Assembly: GCF_012935325.2 (NCBI RefSeq)
Contig: NZ_JABBYG020000005.1
Coordinates: 62,001 to 126,000 of the forward strand
DNA: 64,000 nt
Reading direction: 5' to 3'
From: Paenibacillus sp. PL91
GTDB lineage: Bacteria > Bacillota > Bacilli > Paenibacillales > Paenibacillaceae
Both the position numbers and the translations under genes were made by a program. Shown piece by piece: positions 42,077-50,172 of this stretch. The notes below the pieces were generated by a model, which searched no databases, had not been told where the DNA came from, and saw only the letters and a program-made list of their open reading frames with translations. Within the stretch, counting starts at the first letter, position 1. The number at the start of each line of letters is the position of its first letter.

Positions 42077-42105
42077 AGGACAATGCCTTAGGCATGGTCC
42101 TTTTC
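42077..42105 (+). terminator. Intrinsic terminator of the long glycosyltransferase operon
   Basis: AGGACAATGCC (42077-42087) pairs with GGCATGGTCCT (42091-42101) with one mismatch around TTA, followed by TTTTCTATTT. Confidence 0.82.
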
Positions 42106-42140
42106 TATTTATATTATGATTGACCCTTGATCTATAATCC

Positions 42141-42169
42141 TTTAAAGTGATAGTGTATTTTGCTATAAT
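42141..42169 (+). promoter_or_regulatory. Candidate sigma-A promoter of the 42208 gene
   Basis: TTTAAA (42141-42146), 17 bases, TATAAT (42164-42169). The -10 is perfect and the -35 weak. No CATANNNTA box is present here, so this unit may be expressed in growing cells. Confidence 0.45.
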
Positions 42170-42207
42170 TATGCATCTTTAATTGATATGAGGTGGAAAT
42201 CGGAACG

Positions 42208-45200
42208 ATGATGAACCTGTTTAATCGCGCTACTATAACCATCCTTCTCCTAACTCTTCTATGGCCTGCCGCTATTGGCCATGCTGCGACTAATCTACTA
42301 AAAAACGCAAGCTTTGAACTTGTAACGGACGGAGCTCCCGCAGACTGGAATCATGACGCTTATTTAAAGGAAGAGCATATTACCACTTATTCGATCTCTA
42401 ATTCTGAGGCGCATACAGGTACATATTCCGCTGTGCTAGAAAATAAGGAAGCCAATCATTCGCGGTGGACTCAGGTCATAAGTGTCAAACCTAAATCGAT
42501 TTATAAGCTGTCAGGCTATGTATTGACAGAGCAAATTGGCCCGGACGCAACCGGAGCGCAATTTTTCGTTGAAGGCGTAGCGGTTACATACCCGGAAGTA
42601 AAGGATACGATTGGAAAATGGACTTATGTCCATTTCTACGCGAAGACAGGCAAGGATCAGAAGAGCATTACGTTTGCCGCGAGTCTTGGCGGCTATGGTA
42701 GCATCAATACAGGCAAAGCCTATTTCGATGATGTCAGCGTAGAGAAGGTATCGAAGGCTCCTGCCGGTTCGGAAGTATTCAGCTTGGTGCCTACGGAAAC
42801 AAGCCAGGATACGCAAGCATCTGGTGCAGGCGCATCGATATTTCCTTTGATTTTGTTCGCGGCGTTGTTCAGCTTGTTTTTTGCGTTCGTTTACAGGAAG
42901 CTGCTTCGCGAACGAAGCTGGCTTGATGAGAAACCGCATCTGCATAACATTATTTTTGCATTTGTCCTTATTGGAGCGCTTGCCCTGCGACTTTGGATTG
43001 CCATTGCGAGCAAGGGCTATGCCAATGATATCGCCTTATTTATGGCTTGGGCCGACCATGCGGTAAAGCAAGGGCTCTCCGGCTTTTACCATACTGATAT
43101 GTTTGTAGATTACCCTCCCGGTTATATTTATATTCTTTATGCGCTAGGCGTCGTCAAAAATATGCTGGCGCTGGACTCGGCATCTCAAGCAGCTATGCTG
43201 TTATTCAAATTGCCGGCGGTACTAGCAGATCTTGCGGCTGCTTACTTTATTTTTAAAGCGGCACACAAGAAAGCGGGCTACTCTGTAGCGCTTGCTCTCG
43301 CGCTGCTCTATGTGTTTAATCCGGCAGTGATTGTGGATTCAGCCGCATGGGGCCAAGTGGATTCCATATTTGCGCTTGCGCTAGTGTTGTCCATTTACGG
43401 CATAGCGGAAAATAAAATCGAACGCGCTTCCGTTTGGTTCGCCATTTCGGCGCTTATCAAGCCGCAAGCATTCATTTTTATGCCGGTGCTGCTTGTCTGG
43501 TTCGTTTATCGCAAAGCCTGGAGAAAAATCCCGGTTAGTGCCTTCTATGGCTTTACAACGTTTATTTTGTTAGCTTTGCCATTCTTTTGGGGCAATGGCG
43601 GGCTGTCAGGTCTTATCAATCTATATCGGGGAACGTTAGCCTCTTACCCTTATGCAACGCTAAACGCTTTTAACCTTTATGCGCTGAGCAATGATAACTG
43701 GAAGCCGATTACCGATGCGTGGCTGCTGTTTTCATTCCAAACCTGGGGCACGATCTTTATTTTGGCGGCAGTTGCGTTAGCGGTTTATTTCTCCTTCAAG
43801 AAGCAGGACGGCGATTCGTCGAAGCGCGCTTTTTTTGTCGGCATGGTGCTCATTGTCGTTGTATTTATGGGCGTAACCAAAATGCATGAGCGTTATCTGT
43901 TCCCTGTTCTCTTGCTTTCGATCTTTGCTTTTATACAATCGCTCGACCGAAGAATGCTGCTTGTCTATTTAGGCTTCAGCCTCACAAGCTTTATCAATAT
44001 TGCATATGTGCTTGATTACAGCAAAACAACTACAAATGTACCGTTTAACGGCATCGTTTTATTGTGCTCGCTAGCAAATATTGGTCTCCTGCTTTACTTG
44101 CTTTATATCGGATATGATAAATATGTACGCGGCAGAGTGTTGCTGGTAAGTCCACTGTTGGAGGAAGAGCTGCGGCAGGCGGACGAAAAAGCGTTATCAG
44201 CCTACAAGACGGAAGCTGTTTCGAGAGTGAGCCAAGAAGCAAACCGGCTGGAGCGTAAAGACTGGGTTTGGATGGGAGCGATTACGCTCCTATACGCGAT
44301 CGTTGCCCTTTACCAGCTAGGCGAGATGAAGGGTCCGACAACTGCATGGCAGCCCGCAGAGACAGGCCAAAGCTTAGTCGTTGATTTGGGCGGGGTGAAG
44401 CAGCTTGACCGGATCAACAGCTTTGGCGGCGTCGGAACAGGCAAATTCAAATACGAATTCAGTCAAAATGGGACGGATTGGGATAATGTAATGGAAATAG
44501 ACAGCAGCCATGTCGCTGTCTTTACTTGGACAAGTCAGCCAGCAGCGCTGCAAGCGCGTTATATAAGGCTGACCTCCGTTCAAACCGGATTTTCCATGCA
44601 CGAGATCGCGATCTATGAGCAAAGCAACAAAATACCTTTGTCGATCGTTGGTATTAATGATGAGCAAGCGATGAATGCAAAAAGAGGCAGCGTAGAGCAG
44701 CTGTTTGATGAGCAGCACCTTGCGAAGTTTGATGCGACCTTTATGAATGGATCGTATTTCGATGAAATTTATCATGCGCGCACAGCCTATGAGCATTTGG
44801 AGCATATCGTCGCGTATGAAAACACGCATCCGCCGCTTGGCAAAATCATCATTGCCTTTGGCATTAAGCTGTTTGGCCTAAATCCATTCGGCTGGCGAAT
44901 AATGGGTACGCTGTTCGGTATCGCGATGCTGCCGTTAATGTATCTGTTCGCTAGAAGGCTGTTTAAAAGCAGCGTGTACGCCGGAATTGCCGCAGCATTG
45001 TTTGCTGCCGATTTTATGCACTTTACGCAAACGAGAATTTCGACAATCGACGTCTATGGCGTGTTTTTCATCATGCTGATGTTTTATTTCATGCACAAAT
45101 ATTATTCGTTAAGCTTTTATAAGGTCAAGCTTCGCGCGACGCTTCTGCCATTATTTCTAGCAGGGTTGTTCTTTGGCATCGGCGTTGCTTCCAAGTGGAT

Positions 45201-46020
45201 CGTGCTCTATGGCGGCGCTGGCCTCGCGATCATGTTAGCCATTTCTTTATTTGAGCGCTACAAAGAGTATGCGGCTGCCAAGCGCGTGCTGCGAAAAGGC
45301 AGTAACCAAGCGGATTCCGCATTCAGCATAGACAAGCTGCAGCATATCGCAAACGTGTTTCCGCGCTATACGATTATGACGCTCGCAGTATGTCTCGTCT
45401 TCTATATCGTTATCCCTCTCGCGATCTACGCTTTGTCTTATATTCCGGTGCTAACCGTCATGGACGAAGGGTATACGCTGAAAAGTCTTATTGATTATCA
45501 GAAGCATATGTTTAGCTATCACAGCAATCTCGTTTCGACGCATCCATTCTCCTCCTCCTGGTGGGAGTGGCCATTCATGAAGCGGCCCGTATGGTACTAT
45601 TCAGGCGATAACATGGCTGCTGGCATGAAGTCAACAATTGTAGCGATGGGCAATCCGCTCATTTGGTGGGCAGGTATTTTTGCGATGGCGGCGACGATCT
45701 GGCTCAGCATCAAACGGAGAGACCGTGCGATGTATACGATTTGGATCGCTTTCCTCGCGCAATACGTCCCATGGATGCTCGTTACGAGGCTTACGTTCCT
45801 GTATCATTATTTTGCAATGGTGCCGTTTATCATTTTGAGCTTGGTGTATATGTTTAAAGTAATCGAAGAGAAGCAGCCGAGCTTTAAACGGGTACGGATC
45901 GTTTTCTTGGCTGGAGCCATTTTATTATTTATTGTCTTTTATCCCGCTCTTTCCGGTATGACCGTGCCAAGCTGGTATGTAGAGCATGTGCTGCGCTGGT
46001 TTCCAAGTTGGTTATTTTAA
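42208..46020 (+). CDS. Large exported-loop GT-C glycosyltransferase with CBM and discoidin modules (fused PMT-like)
   Basis: The product is 1270 residues from ATG 42208 (AGGTGG 11 bases upstream; in-frame GTG 42193 lies inside that site). A signal-peptide-like start (TITILLLTLLWPAAIGHAA) is followed by a CBM4/9-like beta-sandwich (about 25-180). The first polytopic GT-C-like module (about 200-650) has FNPAVIVDSAAWGQVDSIFA. An F5/8 type C (discoidin)-like domain (about 710-815) has DWDNVMEI and ARYIRLTSVQTGF. The second polytopic module is PMT-like (about 845-1265), with the acidic motif FDEIYHARTAYEHL, ENTHPPLGKIIIAFG and WWEWPFMKRPVWYYSG. PMT/ArnT-type enzymes use polyprenyl-phosphate sugars on the outer face of the membrane. 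Two GT-C halves in one chain is unusual. The following genes supply the polyprenyl-phosphate sugar and a flippase. Confidence 0.8.
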   Translation: MMNLFNRATITILLLTLLWPAAIGHAATNLLKNASFELVTDGAPADWNHDAYLKEEHITTYSISNSEAHTGTYSAVLENKEANHSRWTQVISVKPKSIYKLSGYVLTEQIGPDATGAQFFVEGVAVTYPEVKDTIGKWTYVHFYAKTGKDQKSITFAASLGGYGSINTGKAYFDDVSVEKVSKAPAGSEVFSLVPTETSQDTQASGAGASIFPLILFAALFSLFFAFVYRKLLRERSWLDEKPHLHNIIFAFVLIGALALRLWIAIASKGYANDIALFMAWADHAVKQGLSGFYHTDMFVDYPPGYIYILYALGVVKNMLALDSASQAAMLLFKLPAVLADLAAAYFIFKAAHKKAGYSVALALALLYVFNPAVIVDSAAWGQVDSIFALALVLSIYGIAENKIERASVWFAISALIKPQAFIFMPVLLVWFVYRKAWRKIPVSAFYGFTTFILLALPFFWGNGGLSGLINLYRGTLASYPYATLNAFNLYALSNDNWKPITDAWLLFSFQTWGTIFILAAVALAVYFSFKKQDGDSSKRAFFVGMVLIVVVFMGVTKMHERYLFPVLLLSIFAFIQSLDRRMLLVYLGFSLTSFINIAYVLDYSKTTTNVPFNGIVLLCSLANIGLLLYLLYIGYDKYVRGRVLLVSPLLEEELRQADEKALSAYKTEAVSRVSQEANRLERKDWVWMGAITLLYAIVALYQLGEMKGPTTAWQPAETGQSLVVDLGGVKQLDRINSFGGVGTGKFKYEFSQNGTDWDNVMEIDSSHVAVFTWTSQPAALQARYIRLTSVQTGFSMHEIAIYEQSNKIPLSIVGINDEQAMNAKRGSVEQLFDEQHLAKFDATFMNGSYFDEIYHARTAYEHLEHIVAYENTHPPLGKIIIAFGIKLFGLNPFGWRIMGTLFGIAMLPLMYLFARRLFKSSVYAGIAAALFAADFMHFTQTRISTIDVYGVFFIMLMFYFMHKYYSLSFYKVKLRATLLPLFLAGLFFGIGVASKWIVLYGGAGLAIMLAISLFERYKEYAAAKRVLRKGSNQADSAFSIDKLQHIANVFPRYTIMTLAVCLVFYIVIPLAIYALSYIPVLTVMDEGYTLKSLIDYQKHMFSYHSNLVSTHPFSSSWWEWPFMKRPVWYYSGDNMAAGMKSTIVAMGNPLIWWAGIFAMAATIWLSIKRRDRAMYTIWIAFLAQYVPWMLVTRLTFLYHYFAMVPFIILSLVYMFKVIEEKQPSFKRVRIVFLAGAILLFIVFYPALSGMTVPSWYVEHVLRWFPSWLF

Positions 46021-46035
46021 GAAAGGGGCACACGG

Positions 46036-47037
46036 ATGAACAAATCGGCTGTAAAATACAGCGTTATCGTTCCTATGTTTAACGAAGAAGAGGTTATCGA
46101 GCATACGTATGAACGGCTGAAGCTTGTGATGGATACCGCGGATGAGCCGTATGAGCTTATTTTCGTCAATGACGGCAGCAAAGACCGTACAGTTGAATTG
46201 GTGTCGATGATTGGCGACTTTGATCCAAATGTCCGTCTCATAAACTTCTCACGCAACTTCGGACATCAGATTGCGATTTCAGCAGGCATGGACTATGCGC
46301 AGGGAGATGCGATCGTCGTCATTGACGCGGATTTGCAGGATCCGCCTGAAGTTATTCTGGACATGATCGCAAAATGGAAGGAAGGCTATGAGGTCGTTTA
46401 CGGCAAGCGGCTGAAGCGCAAGGGCGAGACCCTTTTCAAGAAGCTGACCGCGAAAATATTTTACCGGACGCTTCGCAGCTTGACCAACGTCGACATTCCC
46501 GTGGATACGGGAGATTTTCGGTTGATTGACCGCAAGGTATGCGACGTGCTGCGTAGTTTGAAGGAAAAAAACCGGTTCGTACGCGGGCTGGTCAGCTGGA
46601 TCGGATTCCGGCAGACGATGGTCGAGTATGAGCGTGAGGAACGCTATGCGGGTGAAACCAAGTATCCGCTTAAAAAAATGATCGCTTTTGCGATTGACGG
46701 CATTACCTCGTTCTCCTACAAGCCGCTTAAGATTGCTACCTATATTGGATTTACCTTATCGTTTACGAGCTTTCTGTATTTGCTGGTCGTTATTTTCCAA
46801 AAGCTGTTCACGGGCAGCACTATCGCAGGCTGGGCTTCAATCGTAGCGGTCAATCTATTGTTCAACGGCATCATTCTTATGCTCCTTGGCATCATTGGCG
46901 AATATATCGGGCGGATCTATGACGAATCCAAAAATCGGCCGCTATATATTGTGCGTGAGGTCAAAGGCTATACGGATGAGGTAGAGCGCAGAACAAAGGA
47001 AACTGGGCAATCGGATCGGATGAAGGAGTATGTCTAA
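46036..47037 (+). CDS. Polyprenyl-phosphate glycosyltransferase (GtrB/CsbB-like)
   Basis: This 333-residue enzyme has an N-terminal GT2 domain, KYSVIVPMFNEEEVIEHTY, IFVNDGSKDRTVEL, IDADLQDPPEVI (DxD), GDFRLIDRKV. Two C-terminal membrane segments (about 235-290) end in GIIGEYIGRIYDESKNRP, the diagnostic GtrB/CsbB/DPM1-like ending. It transfers a sugar from a nucleotide donor to undecaprenyl phosphate on the cytoplasmic side. With the GtrA-like gene after it and the PMT-like GT-C enzyme before it, the three form a classical flip-and-transfer unit. ATG 46036 has AAAGGGG. Confidence 0.9.
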   Translation: MNKSAVKYSVIVPMFNEEEVIEHTYERLKLVMDTADEPYELIFVNDGSKDRTVELVSMIGDFDPNVRLINFSRNFGHQIAISAGMDYAQGDAIVVIDADLQDPPEVILDMIAKWKEGYEVVYGKRLKRKGETLFKKLTAKIFYRTLRSLTNVDIPVDTGDFRLIDRKVCDVLRSLKEKNRFVRGLVSWIGFRQTMVEYEREERYAGETKYPLKKMIAFAIDGITSFSYKPLKIATYIGFTLSFTSFLYLLVVIFQKLFTGSTIAGWASIVAVNLLFNGIILMLLGIIGEYIGRIYDESKNRPLYIVREVKGYTDEVERRTKETGQSDRMKEYV

Positions 47038-47482
47038 CGAGGCACGGAAAAAGCTCATCATCCAATTTATAACCTTTAACATCGTTGGCTTGCTGAATAC
47101 GGCTGTAGATTTCTTGGTGTACACGGCCTTGGTTTGGTTTGGCACTTATTATTTGCTCGCGCAGGTTATCGCCTATAGCGCTGGGATGATTAATAGCTTT
47201 GTGCTTAACAGCCGATATACGTTTAGTAAGGTTGGCCGCGCAGCGGGCGGGACGAAAAAGCTGAGCATGAGCATGAGCATGAGCGTAACCGTAAAATTTA
47301 TCGTTTTGAATGGCATTTTATTAGGCATTACGCTGCTTCTCCTTGCTGCATTAACGCAGTGGTGGGAATTAAACGAGCTTGCTGCGAAGGTAATCGTAAC
47401 GGCGGTTGCCGTTATGCTTAATTTTTACGGGAGTAAAAAATGGGTTTTCGCATCGAATGGAGCACAGGCCGAGAGCGGCTAG
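47030..47482 (+). CDS. GtrA-family flippase-like membrane protein
   Basis: The 150-residue protein has four predicted membrane helices (FITFNIVGLLNTAVDFLVY, LLAQVIAYSAGMINSFVLNS, and two after residue 80) and the family motif NSRYTFSK. GtrA-like proteins are thought to flip polyprenyl-phosphate-linked sugars outward. It overlaps the gtrB-like gene by 8 bases. Between helices 2 and 3 is a Ser-Met repeat (SMSMSMS) encoded by a 6-base microsatellite. Confidence 0.88.
   Translation: MSNEARKKLIIQFITFNIVGLLNTAVDFLVYTALVWFGTYYLLAQVIAYSAGMINSFVLNSRYTFSKVGRAAGGTKKLSMSMSMSVTVKFIVLNGILLGITLLLLAALTQWWELNELAAKVIVTAVAVMLNFYGSKKWVFASNGAQAESG
47263..47284 (+). repeat. GAGCAT hexanucleotide microsatellite
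   Basis: Three and a half copies of GAGCAT within the gtrA-like gene. Length changes would add or remove Ser-Met pairs without shifting the frame. Confidence 0.85.
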
Positions 47483-47497
47483 CGGAAGGTGGGGAAG

Positions 47498-48154
47498 ATG
47501 AAAAAAATATGGTCATATTCTTTGGTCATCGTTGGCATTCTCATATTACTTTATCCAAAAGCAAATGAATGGAATGACAATCGGCAGCAAAATAAGTTGA
47601 TGGAAGAATGGGAAGAAGCAAGCTACGACGTAATACCCCAGGAGCAGGCGCAGGAGCAGTATGAGCAGCTCACGGATCTGTTCAACGAGGAATTGACTGC
47701 AGCGACGGCCCAGCCAACAAGCACACCCACAGAGGCACCTACAGCGGCTCCGACCGTCCAGAAAATCGCATCTATCGCCACGCTCAAAATAGACAAAATA
47801 AAGCTTAAGCTGCCTGTCGTAGAGGGCGCAACCCAGAAAAACATGAAATCGGCCACAGCCCATCTGAAGGAAACTTCAGCAATAGGTGAAGTCGGCAATG
47901 CGGCTATCGCCGGTCATCGGATGCGTTCAAAGGGCAGGTTGTTTAATCGGCTTGGAGAGATAGAGGTCGGAGACAAAATTGTTGTGGAGACGAAGGAACA
48001 AACCTATACATATACCGTTTATAAAGTATCGATCGTGGAGCCAACCGACGTGTCCGTACTGAATTACAATAACAAAGATAAGCTGCTCACCTTAATCACC
48101 TGCGACCCTATCGTGAACCCCACTCACCGTTTAATCATTCATGCTAAAATGTAA
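47498..48154 (+). CDS. Class D-type sortase
   Basis: The product is 218 residues from ATG 47498, with AAGGTGGGG upstream. A single N-terminal membrane segment (IWSYSLVIVGILILLYPKA) is followed by a Thr/Pro/Ala-rich linker (TAQPTSTPTEAPTAAPT) and a sortase domain with the catalytic His in AIAGHRMRSKG, Cys in LTLITCDPIV and Arg in NPTHRLIIHA. The short N-terminal anchor and CDP context fit class D, whose best-studied Bacillus members act on the mother-cell or forespore envelope during sporulation. Position right before gerE supports a sporulation role. No obvious LPxTG-type substrate is encoded in this window. Confidence 0.85.
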   Translation: MKKIWSYSLVIVGILILLYPKANEWNDNRQQNKLMEEWEEASYDVIPQEQAQEQYEQLTDLFNEELTAATAQPTSTPTEAPTAAPTVQKIASIATLKIDKIKLKLPVVEGATQKNMKSATAHLKETSAIGEVGNAAIAGHRMRSKGRLFNRLGEIEVGDKIVVETKEQTYTYTVYKVSIVEPTDVSVLNYNNKDKLLTLITCDPIVNPTHRLIIHAKM

Positions 48155-48187
48155 CGGCTGCAGAGCCCATTTTCACTGCGCAGCAGC

Positions 48188-48215
48188 ACCAATGGTATCG
48201 CCCCTTCATAGTATA
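48188..48215 (+). promoter_or_regulatory. Sigma-K promoter of gerE
   Basis: ACC (48188-48190), exactly 16 bases, CATAGTATA (48207-48215). In B. subtilis gerE is transcribed by sigma-K, so this serves as an internal reference for the other boxes in the window. Confidence 0.75.
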
Positions 48216-48278
48216 AGTTGACTGTATCCCTTAACCTTGTTAAACCATAAAAACCCGCGCAAGGAGGGGTGACAAACA

Positions 48279-48503
48279 TTGAAGGGTAGCGACCATAAGA
48301 GCAAGTTTTTATTGACGCATCGTGAACGCGAGGTATTCGAGCTGTTGGTACAGGACAAGACAACAAGAGATATTGCACAGCAACTATTCATCAGCGAGAA
48401 GACCGTCCGCAACCATATTTCTAATGTCATGCAAAAGCTGAACGTAAAAGGTCGTTCACAAGCGGTTGTCGAGCTTATCAAGCTTGGTGAATTACAAATC
48501 TAA
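48279..48503 (+). CDS. gerE: Late mother-cell transcription factor GerE
   Basis: This 74-residue LuxR-type helix-turn-helix protein without a receiver domain is the exact length of B. subtilis GerE. LLTHREREVFELLVQDKTTR, ISEKTVRNHISNVMQKL and VKGRSQAVVELIKLGEL are near-identical to the remembered B. subtilis sequence. GerE works with sigma-K to switch late coat and crust genes on or off. TTG 48279 follows AAGGAGGGG. Its presence next to the sortase and the glycan cluster is the best anchor for the sporulation interpretation. Confidence 0.95.
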   Translation: MKGSDHKSKFLLTHREREVFELLVQDKTTRDIAQQLFISEKTVRNHISNVMQKLNVKGRSQAVVELIKLGELQI

Positions 48504-48520
48504 CATAGCAACCTAATCGG

Positions 48521-48551
48521 ACGGCATAGCGATATGCTGTCTTATTTTTTT
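48521..48551 (+). terminator. Intrinsic terminator of gerE
   Basis: CGGCATA pairs with TATGCTG (one G-U) around a GCGA loop, followed by a T-rich tract. Confidence 0.7.
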
Positions 48552-48648
48552 GCCATGATGAGCTGGAAATCTTCTTATTCTGGTAAATAAGCCAAATTGG
48601 AGAAGGGAAATGTCGAATATCGTCGAATATCACTAGTACGATGATTTT

Positions 48649-48676
48649 TTGAAACGGCTGAACGCATACGGATAAC
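48649..48676 (+). promoter_or_regulatory. Candidate promoter of the 48744 kinase gene
   Basis: TTGAAA (48649-48654), 16 bases, GATAAC (48671-48676). Weak -10. A short direct repeat (TCGAATATC twice, near 48613-48631) lies upstream and may be a regulator site. Confidence 0.3.
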
Positions 48677-48743
48677 GATGGAGGAAAGCCGGCAGGTACG
48701 CAATTAAGATCGAATACATATTTGCTGAAAAGGGATTAATGCA

Positions 48744-50054
48744 ATGATACCAAATCTATTATCTACCAAAAAAAGATTGATTTTTTTTATCGTCATATCG
48801 ATAACAGTTATGGGCTTGCTCACCGGGCTGAAGCTGTTTTTTTCTTACAAGACCACGAGCAAATCGGCTGAGAACGCGCTGGCCAAGCAATATACTGAAA
48901 TCGCAATGGAAGCGGCAAATGGCTTGGATAAAGCTGTCTATAAAAAGTTTCTCTTAACCAAATCGGAGGATGAGCATCATCTGACAACGAAGCTTTATTT
49001 GGAGGAGTACCGCAAACGCATCAATGCCTTGTATGTGTATACTTTGCTACTGGATGAAAGTGAAGTGTCGAAGGTCATGGTGTCGGCCGGGCCGTCTGCT
49101 GCGAAGGATGTGCCGATTGGATTTCCATGTACGGTCCCTGCTGCCGAGGTGCGGCTTGCGAAGAGCGGGGTGAATTATTACACCGGCATTATTCATGATG
49201 AACTAACCGGATCCTACATTTCGATTGGGGCTCCTTTCTTTGACGAGAAGGGCGAAATGCTTGGTATTGTAGGCATTGATATCGCTGCTGAGGAGTTGGG
49301 TCATATCAGCAAGCATGTCATCAAGAGCAATTCGCATATATTCGGATTGGATGTCTTGTTCGCCTTGTTATTGTTAGCAGGTGTATATTTGCTGAACAGA
49401 TGGTACAAGGCTCGTTGGAAGCAGGATTTGAAGGAATCGGAGAAGATGTACATATCCGAGCTCGGCAAAATAGTAGGTACCATAAAATCGAGCAGGCATG
49501 ATTTGATGAATCATCTACAGGTGCTGAATGGCTTAATGGACATTCGAATGTATGATAAAGCGCATGATTATTTGAAACAGCTTACTACGGAGTCCAGAAC
49601 GATGGATTTGTCTCTGCGAGTTAAAAATCCGTTCTTGATGGTACTGTTCCAAAGCAAGTGGGAGCTGGCTCATTCCAAAAATATAGACATCACCTTTGAA
49701 ACGGACTTTATCGATTTTGATAAAATGGAGTCTATGGATTTGGTTAAGCTATTCTCAAATTTGCTGGATAATGCAATCGAGGCCGTAGAAGCGTCGTTCG
49801 GCGAGCTGCCGCAGGAAATTCGTGTCATTTGCAAAGCAGAAAAAGGGAAATATAAATTTGCCATCGAGAATGCTGCCTTGCTTACGGATAAAGAACTAAG
49901 CGGCCTTTTTCAGTATGGATTTACAACGAAGGGGGAGGGGCAGACCTTGCGAGGGAACGGCCTCTCTATCGTAAAGAGAACTGTCGAGAAATATAAGGGC
50001 AATATTGATTTTCGTTACGAGGAGGAAAAGCTCCTTATTCAAATTACGATATAA
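48744..50054 (+). CDS. SpoOB-type sensor histidine kinase, orphan
   Basis: The 436-residue kinase has two membrane helices (about 12-32 and 205-222) flanking a roughly 170-residue extracytoplasmic sensor with a PAS/Cache-like ending (GAPFFDEKGEMLGIVGIDIA). The dimerisation helix carries the phospho-accepting His in SSRHDLMNHLQVLNGLM, the SPOB_a/CitA-DcuS-type form. The GHKL ATPase domain has an N-box LFSNLLDNAIEAVEA and G-box FTTKGEGQTLRGNGLS. There is no response regulator beside it. It is separated from the converging PTS operon by a strong bidirectional terminator. Confidence 0.85.
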   Translation: MIPNLLSTKKRLIFFIVISITVMGLLTGLKLFFSYKTTSKSAENALAKQYTEIAMEAANGLDKAVYKKFLLTKSEDEHHLTTKLYLEEYRKRINALYVYTLLLDESEVSKVMVSAGPSAAKDVPIGFPCTVPAAEVRLAKSGVNYYTGIIHDELTGSYISIGAPFFDEKGEMLGIVGIDIAAEELGHISKHVIKSNSHIFGLDVLFALLLLAGVYLLNRWYKARWKQDLKESEKMYISELGKIVGTIKSSRHDLMNHLQVLNGLMDIRMYDKAHDYLKQLTTESRTMDLSLRVKNPFLMVLFQSKWELAHSKNIDITFETDFIDFDKMESMDLVKLFSNLLDNAIEAVEASFGELPQEIRVICKAEKGKYKFAIENAALLTDKELSGLFQYGFTTKGEGQTLRGNGLSIVKRTVEKYKGNIDFRYEEEKLLIQITI

Positions 50055-50113
50055 TCATAACAGCCGCCTCAGCCGAAATGACTGCTTGAAAATAGGTATT
50101 AGAACGTCAAAAG

Positions 50114-50159
50114 AAGGGGCAGTTCAATAAGGTTTATAACCTTTTTGAACTGCCCCTTT
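50114..50159. terminator. Strong bidirectional terminator between kinase and PTS operon
   Basis: AAGGGGCAGTTCAA with inner AAGGTT pairs with AACCTT and TTGAACTGCCCCTT. More than 18 base pairs, with T/A tracts on both sides. Confidence 0.88.
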
Positions 50160-50172
50160 ATTATATTCATCC

